Made by a program: the position numbers and the translations under genes | NCBI GenBank assembly: GCA_030378105.1 | Contig: JAUCGL010000011.1 | Location: 1-56,044, forward strand | DNA length: 56,044 nt | DNA from: Candidatus Halobeggiatoa sp. HSG11 | GTDB taxonomy: Bacteria > Pseudomonadota > Gammaproteobacteria > Beggiatoales > Beggiatoaceae | Reading direction: 5' to 3' | Shown here: piece after piece, positions 9,534-18,245 of the stretch | Layout: each line of letters starts with the position of its first letter | How positions within the stretch are numbered: position 1 is the stretch's first letter | The notes under the pieces: model-generated | Seen by the model: the letters and a program-made list of their open reading frames with translations, nothing else | What the model was told of the DNA's origin: nothing | Databases searched by the model: none

Positions 9534-9624
9534 TATAGCATTTCCCAATTAAATAGACTACAGTTATATTAAGCAAGAATTTGATATTTTTATAGATTTT
9601 AATTAATAATTAAGAATTGCTATA
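9534..9624. repeat. MITE family A, copy 1
   Basis: A 91-bp element starting TATAGCATTTCCCAATTAAA and ending AATTGCTATA. Two longer copies (105 bp) lie at 49444-49548 (same orientation) and 52920-53024 (inverted). The ends TATAGCA..TGCTATA are inverted repeats. No coding capacity, so presumably mobilised by a transposase encoded elsewhere. Confidence 0.8.
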
Positions 9625-9711
9625 TAATCAAACCTACCAACTGCTAATAATGCAAAATATCCTAAATTTATGACTATGATTAAACTATTAAATAACTGAT
9701 ATTAATGAATT

Positions 9712-12700
9712 TTAAGCCACAACACATTCAGTATCAATTAAATTATGCGTTTCAATGCTAAGAAACTTCTCTAAAGATTCAACAGTTTGAGGTTTTGAAA
9801 ATAAATAACCTTGCACATGATTACATTTGGCCGTTTTTAACATAGAAGCCTGCAATTCATTTTCAACTCCTTCAGCAACAATTCTTAAATCAAAAGCTTT
9901 ACCTAAAGCAATAACAGCATAAATAATCTGGGCAGATTTAGAGGATATATCAATTTCTTGAATAAAACTTTTATCAATTTTAAGTGCATCTATAGGAAAT
10001 TTTTGTAAATAACTTAATGATGAATAACCGGTACCAAAATCATCAATATATAAAAGTATTTCTAAACTTTTTAAATCATTCAATAATTTTAACGCTTTTT
10101 CAGGGTCTTGCATCATAGCAGTTTCAGTTATTTCAACTCGACAAGTTGGCCCTTTAATACCACTGTTTTCAATAATATCTTGAATTTGACGTACTAAACG
10201 TGGTTGTTTAAATTGAATTGGTGACACATTAATATTCATACCTAAATTGGTATGGTGTTGAAATTGAGTTTGCCAACGCTTTAACTGAGTACAGGCAGTT
10301 TCAAAAACCCACAAACCTAATTCTTCAATTAAACCAGATTCTTCCGCTAAAGGAATAAAATTATCTGGAGGAATCAAACCTTTTTCTGGATGTATCCAAC
10401 GGATTAAAGCTTCTAAACCAACAGTATTACAATTTTCCAATGAAATAATTGGCTGATAATAAAGACGAAATTCCTCCCGATCTAAAGCCTTACGCAAGTC
10501 TGCTTCCATTCTTAACATATTAACAACTTTATCTCGCATACCAGATTGAAAAATCAAAAATTTACCACGTCCTTGTTTTTTAGCCTCATACATTGCAGTA
10601 TCAGCATCTCGCAACATATCATCAGCATTATTATATTTTAAATCACTTAATGAAATGCCAATGCTGGCGGTAGTACTGAAATTTTCATTTTTTAAAGTAT
10701 AAGGTTTACATAGTTGAGCCTGAAGAATATTAACACGTTGTTTCAAAGATTGATGATTTGCTATATCTTTCAATAAAATAGAAAACTCATCACCACCAAA
10801 ACGAGCCACAATATCATTTTTATCAATTGTTTTTTGTAAACGTTGAGCCAATTCAGTCAGTAATTGATCTCCAACAAAATGCCCCAAACTATCATTGACT
10901 ATTTTAAAACGGTCTAAATCAACAAATAATACTGCAAAAGAAGTCTTTTTAGTTGCTGTTAAATTAACTAATTCTTTAGTTAATAAGTTAGTAAATGCAG
11001 CTCTATTTAATAAACCAGTTAATTGATCATGAGTAGCATCATGACGCAATTTTTCTTCATTTAATTTACGCTCTGTTATATCTTCAACTATACCTTCATA
11101 ATAACGAATTTTACCTTCATCACGTACAACTCGTATAGTTTCGTTCACCCAAATAACTCTGCCGTTTTTACAGCAAGCTTGATATTCAAAGTCTGATAAA
11201 TTGGAACGAGTTTCTAATAAATCTAAAAATTCAAGATACCGTTTTGAATCAACATATATATGCTTTCTGCTATCATCAGTTTCAGTATAAACTTGTTCTG
11301 CTGATTCATAGCCAAATATTCGTACAAAAGCTGGATTAACACTTAAATAATGACCTTTTGGATTACACTGAAAAATACCTTCAATAGCATTTTCAAAAAT
11401 ATCCCGATATTTCTTTTCTGCTTCCCGTCTTGCTTCTTCGGCATATTTACGTTCTGTTATATCTTCTATCATGTTGATAATAAAAGATTGATTAGCATCA
11501 CGAGCGATTGAACTACTTTGATTAGCCCATATGATAGTGCCATTTTTGCAGATATAACGTTTGCTGATCTGATAACTGTCATATTTACCAGCCAACATTT
11601 TTTCTAACATAAATTGATCTTTACTTGCATCATCAGGATGGATTAAGTCTTTTAAACATTTATGATTTAATTCCTGTTCACGATATCTAAATAAAACTCG
11701 TGATGCTCTGTTACTATCTAAAATATCTCCGGTTAAACTGGTTTGTAAGATACCAATTGCAGCCTCATCAAAAATGGCCTGAAAACGTTGTCGAGAAACA
11801 TATAAGTCCTTGGTCATCTGTTCTCGAACTTTAATTTCTTTATTTAAAGCCTGATTAGCAGAATAGAGACTTTGGGTACGTTTAGCAACTAATTTATCAG
11901 CCCATTGAAACTGAACTAAAATCACATAGATATAACGCAATAAGCCGGATGTAAATAATAATCCCATTCCTAAAACTATCCATGCATACCAAGTCTGGTG
12001 AAAGGGAGCGTCAGATATTTTAGAAAACGTGATCTGCCATAGTCGTCCTCCAATATCTAAATAATCTTGCCATAATTCTTTAGTCGGATCATAAGGTTGG
12101 GTTTTATACCAAGTTGGGGAATATAATGTTTGAACTTTAGCATCTGGAGTTTTATCGAAAATTTGTAAAACAACATTAGCTCTTTGTTTACGAATTCGCA
12201 ATATTTCTTCTGCTAAATTGTTGAGTGAAAGCACCCCTATGGTAAATCCAATTATGTTATGTCTTCGTTCTTCAATTGAAAAATTGGAGGGATTGTTATC
12301 TTTGTAAACTGGCATAAAGACATTTAATCCCAGCGTTTTACCAGTATCAGTTAATATTTCAATAACTCCACTAGCAGTAAATTGGCCTGAATCACGAGCA
12401 GTTTCTAAAGCTCGTTTTAAAATAGCATTGGAGCCAATATCATAACCTAAACGGCTGATATAATTATTTTTAGATTCATTAAATTGGACTGGATAATATA
12501 CATTCCGCTGACCTACTGATTGTCTTTTATTTAATGGAGACAATTCCCAAAATAGATTCTCAGAAGTTGGAGTAACAGATACCCATTCTAGGGCTTGAAT
12601 ACCAGAGTGGTTAAGTAAATCACTCTTAGCAAATTTGGTGAAATTTTCTTGATTAATATAACTATGTACATGATATAACCCAGTAATTGAATTTAAAATA

Positions 12701-12888
12701 TTTTCTAGAGTTATAAAGGTTTGCTGTAACACTCGCACATAATCATGTTGTTTTTTATGTATTTCGATTGCTTGCTTGGCTTCCCATTGCTTAACATAAA
12801 AAAACGCTGTCACAGATAATCCTAATCCAATAACTGTAACTAAAAGTAATGAAAAGTAGGTGTTTTTAATAGATATTTTATGCAACAT
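9712..12888 (-). CDS. CHASE-PAS-PAS-GGDEF-EAL cyclic-di-GMP signalling protein
   Basis: About 1058 residues from ATG 12888 (a TTG at 12900 would add four). Order: membrane segment (about 10-30), periplasmic CHASE domain (about 60-290; IQALEWVSVTP), membrane segment (about 305-325), two PAS domains with C-terminal ITERK motifs (about 375-490, 495-620), GGDEF (about 625-790) and EAL (about 805-1045). The cyclase motif RFGGDEF and the phosphodiesterase motif GLEALIRW with DDFGTGYSSLSYL are both intact. The product-inhibition I-site position reads DKND, without the Arg of RxxD. Both making and breaking c-di-GMP look possible. The HD-domain gene ends 38 bp upstream on the same strand, so the two are probably co-transcribed. 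Confidence 0.93.
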   Translation of the reverse strand: MLHKISIKNTYFSLLLVTVIGLGLSVTAFFYVKQWEAKQAIEIHKKQHDYVRVLQQTFITLENILNSITGLYHVHSYINQENFTKFAKSDLLNHSGIQALEWVSVTPTSENLFWELSPLNKRQSVGQRNVYYPVQFNESKNNYISRLGYDIGSNAILKRALETARDSGQFTASGVIEILTDTGKTLGLNVFMPVYKDNNPSNFSIEERRHNIIGFTIGVLSLNNLAEEILRIRKQRANVVLQIFDKTPDAKVQTLYSPTWYKTQPYDPTKELWQDYLDIGGRLWQITFSKISDAPFHQTWYAWIVLGMGLLFTSGLLRYIYVILVQFQWADKLVAKRTQSLYSANQALNKEIKVREQMTKDLYVSRQRFQAIFDEAAIGILQTSLTGDILDSNRASRVLFRYREQELNHKCLKDLIHPDDASKDQFMLEKMLAGKYDSYQISKRYICKNGTIIWANQSSSIARDANQSFIINMIEDITERKYAEEARREAEKKYRDIFENAIEGIFQCNPKGHYLSVNPAFVRIFGYESAEQVYTETDDSRKHIYVDSKRYLEFLDLLETRSNLSDFEYQACCKNGRVIWVNETIRVVRDEGKIRYYEGIVEDITERKLNEEKLRHDATHDQLTGLLNRAAFTNLLTKELVNLTATKKTSFAVLFVDLDRFKIVNDSLGHFVGDQLLTELAQRLQKTIDKNDIVARFGGDEFSILLKDIANHQSLKQRVNILQAQLCKPYTLKNENFSTTASIGISLSDLKYNNADDMLRDADTAMYEAKKQGRGKFLIFQSGMRDKVVNMLRMEADLRKALDREEFRLYYQPIISLENCNTVGLEALIRWIHPEKGLIPPDNFIPLAEESGLIEELGLWVFETACTQLKRWQTQFQHHTNLGMNINVSPIQFKQPRLVRQIQDIIENSGIKGPTCRVEITETAMMQDPEKALKLLNDLKSLEILLYIDDFGTGYSSLSYLQKFPIDALKIDKSFIQEIDISSKSAQIIYAVIALGKAFDLRIVAEGVENELQASMLKTAKCNHVQGYLFSKPQTVESLEKFLSIETHNLIDTECVVA

Positions 12889-12926
12889 GTGTTGTGACAA
12901 TATTAACCATATTTTATCAGATAGAT

Positions 12927-13766
12927 TTAAACATTATGAAATTCTTTATGTTCTGAAGAAAATACATGTGAATATAAATTAGCAATCCATTGTTTACCTT
13001 CCTGAGTAACACGTAAATAATGTAATGCACTCTGAATATAACTGCTTACAATCCCCCAGTAAAATGAAGGGTACTTAACTCGTAGATCATAAGGAGAATA
13101 ATAACCTAATTGTTCATTTAGTCCAATCTCTTGAAATTCATAAAATAATGCTGGAAGTTTACGCAGATAATGTGGGTCCGCTAATTGACCAATTAAATCA
13201 GCAGATCGAACCAAACCCGGATAAGAAGAAGGACTTTGATGATCTGTGTCATCTGGTACTGGAAATCGAGTTAATTCTATATTAGCAGCGATAACTTCAG
13301 CATCAATAATTGGGTTGCCTCCAAATCGTTCCCTAATAAATAACTTACCTCTGTCAACATGATAAGGTGACATTGAAGCATCAGTTGCTCCTTGTGGTAA
13401 GGTGACTAACTCACTTTTAACTCCGGTAGTGTAACGACCAATAGTATCATCACGGCATATTCCACGTACATGGCCTATATCGTGACATAATAAAGAAATT
13501 ATAAAATTTAACCAATCACGATGTGAAACACCACCCTCACGGATATGCTTACCTCGTAAAATTTCTTGACCAACTAATGTCACCATAATAGTATGTTCCA
13601 TATTATGATACAGTGCATCACTATTAGCAAAATGTTCCAGAGCCATGCGTCCAGCCCAAGAAATGATTTCACTATTACTTGCTTCCAATTCGCCATAATT
13701 GCGTCGATAAGCTGTATCAAGCTGTTCAACAAAACCATCAATAACTAATTCTGTAGGATTAAACAT
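12927..13766 (-). CDS. HD-domain metal-dependent phosphohydrolase (class I PDE-like motifs)
   Basis: 279 residues, soluble. Metal-binding signature: YHNMEHTIMV followed by CHDIGHVRGIC, then a later Asp in RSADLIGQLAD. The HNxxH...HDxxHxG spacing is reminiscent of class I cyclic-nucleotide phosphodiesterases as well as of general HD hydrolases. The true substrate (cyclic nucleotide or other phosphate ester) cannot be told from sequence. Good ribosome site (GGAG about 10 bp before the ATG). It is the first gene of a likely two-gene unit with the c-di-GMP protein, so a link to second-messenger turnover is a reasonable inference. A class III cyclase-like protein is encoded elsewhere in this window (41412-43679). 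Confidence 0.82.
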   Translation of the reverse strand: MFNPTELVIDGFVEQLDTAYRRNYGELEASNSEIISWAGRMALEHFANSDALYHNMEHTIMVTLVGQEILRGKHIREGGVSHRDWLNFIISLLCHDIGHVRGICRDDTIGRYTTGVKSELVTLPQGATDASMSPYHVDRGKLFIRERFGGNPIIDAEVIAANIELTRFPVPDDTDHQSPSSYPGLVRSADLIGQLADPHYLRKLPALFYEFQEIGLNEQLGYYSPYDLRVKYPSFYWGIVSSYIQSALHYLRVTQEGKQWIANLYSHVFSSEHKEFHNV

Positions 13767-14409
13767 TATTATAATACTCCAAATATCCTATTTAAAAATA
13801 TATATAGATTTTCAGATAAATAGAAGTCTTCAGACCTGATAGGTTTCCAAAACCAAGTCTTTTGGCCAAAATATTTTTCTGAAAAACTATAGCATTGTAA
13901 CCAAATTATTAATTACTTACAAAATTGATACAGCATTTTGCTATCAAATAAATATTTAACTCATTGATAACCAAAATATAATATTTTAATTAAATTAACA
14001 GTCTGTTTAAGTAATACATAGATGTTAAAATTACAGTATAACCTAAAATTAAGAGTTTAAATGAATTAAAACGTAAAATCTTTAAACTTTGAAAGTATTA
14101 ATAGATGCGATATTCAGTTTTAGGTTAATTTGTAATCAATTAAATTAATATTGGATATGCAAGAATCTTACTATTTAAGTTATTTTTCATAAAATAATTT
14201 ATATAATCAATCTTTTAATAAAAAATATTATAATTTATATTAAAAATATTGCTATTTTCCATTGACTTTAACTGAGGTTTAATATAATTTAAACACCATT
14301 CCATATCATTCTTTCATTCTATATTTTTTTTGTCCCAAAATGATAAACTTCTCGACAATTTTGTTAAACCAACAATAATATCTTAATGTGTAATTAATGG
14401 AGATAAATA
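13767..14409. other. Divergent intergenic region, very AT-rich
   Basis: 643 bp between the divergent HD-protein and trxA genes, so it must hold promoters for both. Near 13826-13905 are remnants of the AGACCTG..AGGTTT palindrome and of the CAGATAA/TTTTTCTGAAAAACTATA repeat seen elsewhere. Otherwise only long A/T runs. No reading frame or structured RNA recognised. Confidence 0.5.
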
Positions 14410-14739
14410 ATGAGTGAACATGTCATCTCGGTAACAGATGATAATTTTACTAACGAAGTGCTTGAATCTGATATTCCGGTATTGGTTGACTATTGGGACG
14501 AATGGTGTATGCCTTGTAAGCCTATTGCAGAAATGTTAGATGAAATAGCCGAAGATTATCTTGACAAAATTAAGATAGTTAAATTAAATAGTGGAAAGAA
14601 TCCTAACATAACTTCTAAGTATGGTGTTCGTGGTTTCCCTACTCTTATGTTATTTGTTAATGAAGAAGCTATTGCAAGCAGAGTTGGTGCAATATCTAAA
14701 CCACAATTAACAGCATGGTTGGCTAGTTTAATCGCCTAA
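14410..14739 (+). CDS. trxA: Thioredoxin with CMPC active site
   Basis: 109 residues, the normal thioredoxin length and fold: VLVDYWDEWCMPCKPIAEML at 24-43, then KYGVRGFPTLMLF with the cis-proline. It is a cytosolic dithiol reductant. The redox motif is Cys33-Met-Pro-Cys36 in place of the canonical CGPC, and the preceding residues are WDEWC rather than WAEWC; both cysteines needed for catalysis are kept. The middle residues of CxxC tune redox potential, so the specificity may differ from standard TrxA. Clear ribosome site GGAG at 14399-14402. The trxA-rho order also occurs in Escherichia coli, which supports orthology. Confidence 0.92.
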   Translation: MSEHVISVTDDNFTNEVLESDIPVLVDYWDEWCMPCKPIAEMLDEIAEDYLDKIKIVKLNSGKNPNITSKYGVRGFPTLMLFVNEEAIASRVGAISKPQLTAWLASLIA

Positions 14740-15040
14740 CGAATAAATAAATCTTTAAAATCATTATAAAATTATATTCTGATCCCTACCATAATAAAAA
14801 AATTATTAATATGAGACTTGAAATTAGGTAGAAATGATAATACAATCTTTACTTAAGTAAGGTTTATATTACAAATTATTGAAGTGGTAATATATTAGGT
14901 TTTTGTAATTAATCTTAAAAATCATAAATGAGTTTTTAATTCTTCTTCCCTCCCTTTTACAAAACTATTTTCACATGTCACCATTTCTATGGATAGCCGT
15001 CACTTTTTAACATACTGCCATTAAAGGCAATACAGTATTA

Positions 15041-15108
15041 CGTGGATGTGCATGAGACCCGATTCGCATTCCTGAATATTCATATTTCAAGAGTTCTGGT
15101 CACATCCA
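15041..15108 (+). promoter_or_regulatory. Probable structured rho leader RNA
   Basis: Just before the rho start, TGGATGTG (15043-15050) pairs perfectly with CACATCCA (15101-15108), with a possible inner ACC/GGT pairing (15057-15059 with 15098-15100) and a GAATATTC palindrome (15074-15081) in the loop. This stretch is richer in GC than the rest of the 386-bp leader. Rho is known to autoregulate through its leader in E. coli, and a 'Pseudomon-Rho' leader motif has been described in Pseudomonas. Equivalence to that motif is not shown here. Confidence 0.5.
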
Positions 15109-15125
15109 AAATTACTATTTTACTT

Positions 15126-16382
15126 ATGAATTTAACCGAACTAAAAAAACAAACAGCTACAGATTTAATCAAACTTGCCCAAGAACTTAATTTAGAAGGA
15201 ACCGCACGCTCACGTAAACAAGATGTCATTTTTGCTCTATTAAAAGCTCATGCTAAAAAAGGCGAGGATATTTATGGTGATGGTGTCTTAGAAATTTTAC
15301 AAGATGGGTTTGGTTTTTTGCGTTCTGCAGATAGTTCTTATTTAGCTGGTCCTGATGATATTTATGTCTCACCTAGCCAAATTCGTAGATTTAACTTACG
15401 TACCGGTGATACTGTTGCTGGTAAAATCCGTCCTCCTAAGGAAGGGGAACGTTATTTTGCACTGCTTAAAGTCAATAAAATTAACTATGAATCTCCTGAG
15501 TTAGCCAAAAATAAAGTATTGTTTGAAAACTTAACTCCTTTATTTGCTAATGACCATTTATCATTGGAAATGGGAAATGGTAGTACTGAAGATTTAACTC
15601 CTCGCATAATTGATATAGTTGCCCCAGTTGGTAAAGGCCAACGTAGTTTAATAGTTTCTCCACCTAAATCAGGAAAAACTATGATGCTGCAAAATATCGC
15701 CCAATCTGTTGCGGTTAATCATCCAGAATGTTGTTTAATCGTATTATTAATTGATGAGCGACCAGAAGAAGTCACTGAGATGATACGATCAGTGCGTGGA
15801 GAAGTAGTGTCGAGTACATTTGATGAGCCAGCTAGTCGCCACGTTCAAGTCACTGAAATGGTGATTGAAAAAGCCAAACGCTTAGTTGAGCATAAACAAG
15901 ATGTAGTTATTTTACTTGATTCAATCACACGATTGGCTCGAGCTTATAATATGGTGGTTCCAACATCTGGTAAAGTTTTGACTGGTGGTGTTGATGCTAA
16001 TGCTCTACATCGTCCTAAACGTTTTTTTGGAGCAGCTCGTAATATTGAAGAGGGTGGTAGTCTAACTATTATAGCTACAGCTTTGATTGATACTGGTTCT
16101 CGTATGGATGATGTGATTTATGAAGAGTTTAAAGGGACTGGTAATAATGAAATCCATTTAGATCGTAGAGTTGCTGAAAAACGTATCTACCCTGCTATTA
16201 ATATTAATCGTTCAGGGACTCGTCGTGAAGAGCTATTGATTGATCCAGAAGAGCTACAAAAAATTTGGATTTTACGTAAATTACTCCATCCTATGGATGA
16301 AATTTCTGCAATGGAATTTATGTTAGAACGACTGAAAGTTACTAAAACTAACAGTAAATTTTTTGATTCTATGAAACGTTAA
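15126..16382 (+). CDS. rho: Transcription termination factor Rho
   Basis: 418 residues from the ATG at 15126 ([19 protein letters not shown]), matching the E. coli length of 419; an in-frame GTG at 15042 lies inside the leader hairpin and is rejected. Domains: N-terminal SAP-like helices, RNA-binding cold-shock/OB fold (about 48-120; [36 protein letters not shown]), and the RecA-like ATPase with Walker A PPKSGKT, Walker [17 protein letters not shown] and the Q/R-loop region. Rho is the hexameric 5'-3' RNA helicase that ends transcription. No strong Shine-Dalgarno sequence precedes the start, in keeping with a regulated leader. Confidence 0.98.
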   Translation: MNLTELKKQTATDLIKLAQELNLEGTARSRKQDVIFALLKAHAKKGEDIYGDGVLEILQDGFGFLRSADSSYLAGPDDIYVSPSQIRRFNLRTGDTVAGKIRPPKEGERYFALLKVNKINYESPELAKNKVLFENLTPLFANDHLSLEMGNGSTEDLTPRIIDIVAPVGKGQRSLIVSPPKSGKTMMLQNIAQSVAVNHPECCLIVLLIDERPEEVTEMIRSVRGEVVSSTFDEPASRHVQVTEMVIEKAKRLVEHKQDVVILLDSITRLARAYNMVVPTSGKVLTGGVDANALHRPKRFFGAARNIEEGGSLTIIATALIDTGSRMDDVIYEEFKGTGNNEIHLDRRVAEKRIYPAININRSGTRREELLIDPEELQKIWILRKLLHPMDEISAMEFMLERLKVTKTNSKFFDSMKR

Positions 16383-16417
16383 TTAATCCTTAAATTTTTA
16401 ACCTCAATTTAAACATC

Positions 16418-17284
16418 ATGTATGGAAGTGTTTCCGTTGTTATTGTCAACTTTAATGCTGGTCAGTTGTTGACTGACTGTGTACAAGCAGTTTTAGCATC
16501 TATATTCCCAGTAACCGTATATGTCGTTGATAATGCATCTCATGACAATAGTTTGCATATTTTGCAACAAAATGTAGATGATAAACGGGTTCATATAACT
16601 AAAAATACTGATAATATAGGTTTTGCACCAGCAATTAATTCAGTATTACCAGATATAACTAGTGATTATCTGTTATTATTAAATCCAGATTGTTTAATCC
16701 GGCCGAATACTATTGATTTATTCGTGGAAACAATGAGCAAATATCCTCAAGCTGGTATAGCTGGTTGTCTGGTACGGAATCTTGATGGTTCTGAACAAGC
16801 TGGATGTAGACGTAGTGTTCCGACTCCTTGGCGTGCAATAGTTCGAGTATTTTTACTTGATAAGCTATTTCCACAATATTGCAAAAGTTTCGTCTTAACT
16901 TGTTCTCCATTACCAACTAAACCTATTGAAATAGAAGGTATTTCAGGAGCTTGTATGTTTGTGCGTAATTCTGCTTTAAAAATTGTAGGGCCTATGGATG
17001 AGGAATATTTTTTACATTGTGAGGATTTAGATTGGTTTATGCGATTTAGGGCTGAAAAATTTCATATACTTTTTATCCCTTCTATAGAAGTTACTCATGT
17101 GAAAGGATTTTGTAGTCGTAATCAACCAATAAAAGTATTGTGGTACAAACACCGAGGCATGATACGTTTTTATCGCAAATTTTTTCGGACTCAATACCCA
17201 CGTCTATTATTTGGATTTGTTATTTTAGCTGTATGGATAAGATTTGCTTTATTGGTAGTGAAAACTAAAATTTTTAATTCATAA
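16418..17284 (+). CDS. Family 2 glycosyltransferase (rhamnosyltransferase-like)
   Basis: 288 residues, 35 bp downstream of rho. GT-A fold signs: VVIVNFNAGQLL at the N-terminus, VVDNASHDNS (nucleotide-binding Asp), LLLLNPDCLIRP at the DxD position, and EGISGACMFVRNSAL followed by EEYFLHCEDLDWFMRF with the acidic catalytic motif. One hydrophobic helix near the C-terminus (about 264-282) may hold it at the membrane. Close to the WbbL-type rhamnosyltransferases of O-antigen or exopolysaccharide synthesis, but the sugar donor and acceptor cannot be inferred. No other polysaccharide genes adjoin it. Confidence 0.88.
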   Translation: MYGSVSVVIVNFNAGQLLTDCVQAVLASIFPVTVYVVDNASHDNSLHILQQNVDDKRVHITKNTDNIGFAPAINSVLPDITSDYLLLLNPDCLIRPNTIDLFVETMSKYPQAGIAGCLVRNLDGSEQAGCRRSVPTPWRAIVRVFLLDKLFPQYCKSFVLTCSPLPTKPIEIEGISGACMFVRNSALKIVGPMDEEYFLHCEDLDWFMRFRAEKFHILFIPSIEVTHVKGFCSRNQPIKVLWYKHRGMIRFYRKFFRTQYPRLLFGFVILAVWIRFALLVVKTKIFNS

Positions 17285-17316
17285 TTACGAATTATAGGAT
17301 TTATAATCCGTAATTA
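17282..17316. terminator. Bidirectional hairpin between convergent genes
   Basis: TAATTACG (17282-17289) pairs with CGTAATTA (17309-17316), and ATTATA (17291-17296) with TATAAT (17302-17307). It sits exactly between the convergent GT2 and BrnA-like genes. There is no strong U-tract, so intrinsic termination is uncertain. Confidence 0.4.
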
Positions 17317-17321
17317 CATAA

Positions 17322-17549
17322 TCAAAAACTCCTTGCCAATTGTTTTTTTATATTATTTAAATCTGCTAATTTAAGTTTTTGATTATTTTTTGTTTCCATA
17401 TGTCTTCGTAAAGCATTATTGATTTGGTTTCTTCCATTTTTATGTCGCATAAACCATTTCAATACTTCTGCATCAAGTTGTAATGTTACAGATACTTTTT
17501 TACGAGACAGTTTTAATCCAGCTTTGGTCAGGCTTTTTTCATCACTCAT
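17322..17549 (-). CDS. BrnA-like antitoxin, orphan
   Basis: 75 residues. The core VSVTLQLDAEVLKWFMRHKNGRNQINNALRRHM is the ribbon-helix-helix pattern of the BrnA antitoxin family, which represses its own operon and neutralises the BrnT ribonuclease. In ordinary brnTB operons the toxin lies directly upstream; here 17550-17821 has no toxin frame. The protein has a basic N-terminus and a lysine-rich tail beyond the usual C-terminal helix. It may be a solitary antitoxin or repressor left after toxin loss. Confidence 0.75.
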   Translation of the reverse strand: MSDEKSLTKAGLKLSRKKVSVTLQLDAEVLKWFMRHKNGRNQINNALRRHMETKNNQKLKLADLNNIKKQLARSF

Positions 17550-17821
17550 TTTTTAGATTCCTATTTATCGCTACCTTTAAGTCAGTGATAAATCATGCTG
17601 GTACACAATTCTTTACTTTTAAAAATTCTACCTTAAACTGTCATTATACACAGTATAATTAGTATTTTAAATTATTTTTTAAGATATTTTTATTTGATAG
17701 TTCTGCACAAAGTAGCATTATCTTTTTAATAACTTGATTTGATTATATATTTATAATATATAGCAATTAATAAATTTGTGTAAATTAAAATAATTAATAC
17801 ACTCATATTTATGAGGTTTTT

Positions 17822-18241
17822 ATGCTTGAAGAACGTGGAACTGTAACTTCTGTTGATGAACAGTTTATCACTGTGCGAACGAGGCGTAGTAATAGTTGTG
17901 GTGGATGCACTGCCAGTTGTGGGACCGGCAGTTTAGCAAATGTGTTAGGAAAAAAATATACTGAAATCAAATTTGCTAAATATAAAAATGTTAAGGTCGG
18001 TGACACAGTTATTATCAGTTTAAATGAACAATCTTTACTCAAAAATGCTCTAGTCTTATACCTATTTCCGTTGTTATTTATGTTTACAATGGCTATTGGC
18101 TGTAAAATGTGGCAGCAATCAGAATTATTTACCACATTAGCTGGGTTAGTTGGACTATTACTCGGATTATTTATAGCAAAATTAATAACCGTTAAAATGT
18201 CCAAAAATGTTCATCATCAGCCAACAATACGCAATATTTAA
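17822..18241 (+). CDS. rseC: SoxR-reducing system / sigma-E regulator RseC family protein
   Basis: 139 residues. An N-terminal cytoplasmic domain with the cysteine cluster RRSNSCGGCTASCGTG (about 21-36), a short beta region (VGDTVIISLNEQSLLKNA), then two membrane helices (about 72-96 and 99-122). This matches RseC/MucC, linked in other gammaproteobacteria to sigma-E control and to reduction of SoxR. It usually follows rseAB/mucAB; here it stands alone and is followed immediately by an IS66 relic. GAGG precedes the start by about 7 bp. Confidence 0.9.
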   Translation: MLEERGTVTSVDEQFITVRTRRSNSCGGCTASCGTGSLANVLGKKYTEIKFAKYKNVKVGDTVIISLNEQSLLKNALVLYLFPLLFMFTMAIGCKMWQQSELFTTLAGLVGLLLGLFIAKLITVKMSKNVHHQPTIRNI

Positions 18242-18245
18242 AAAA

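Noticed and set aside
15042-15125. N-terminal extension of Rho by 28 residues from a GTG
   Set aside because: It lies within the paired leader segment; the start at 15126 gives the family-standard N-terminus and length.
17809-18204. 131-residue frame opposite rseC
   Set aside because: Pure antisense shadow; rseC has family motifs and a ribosome site.
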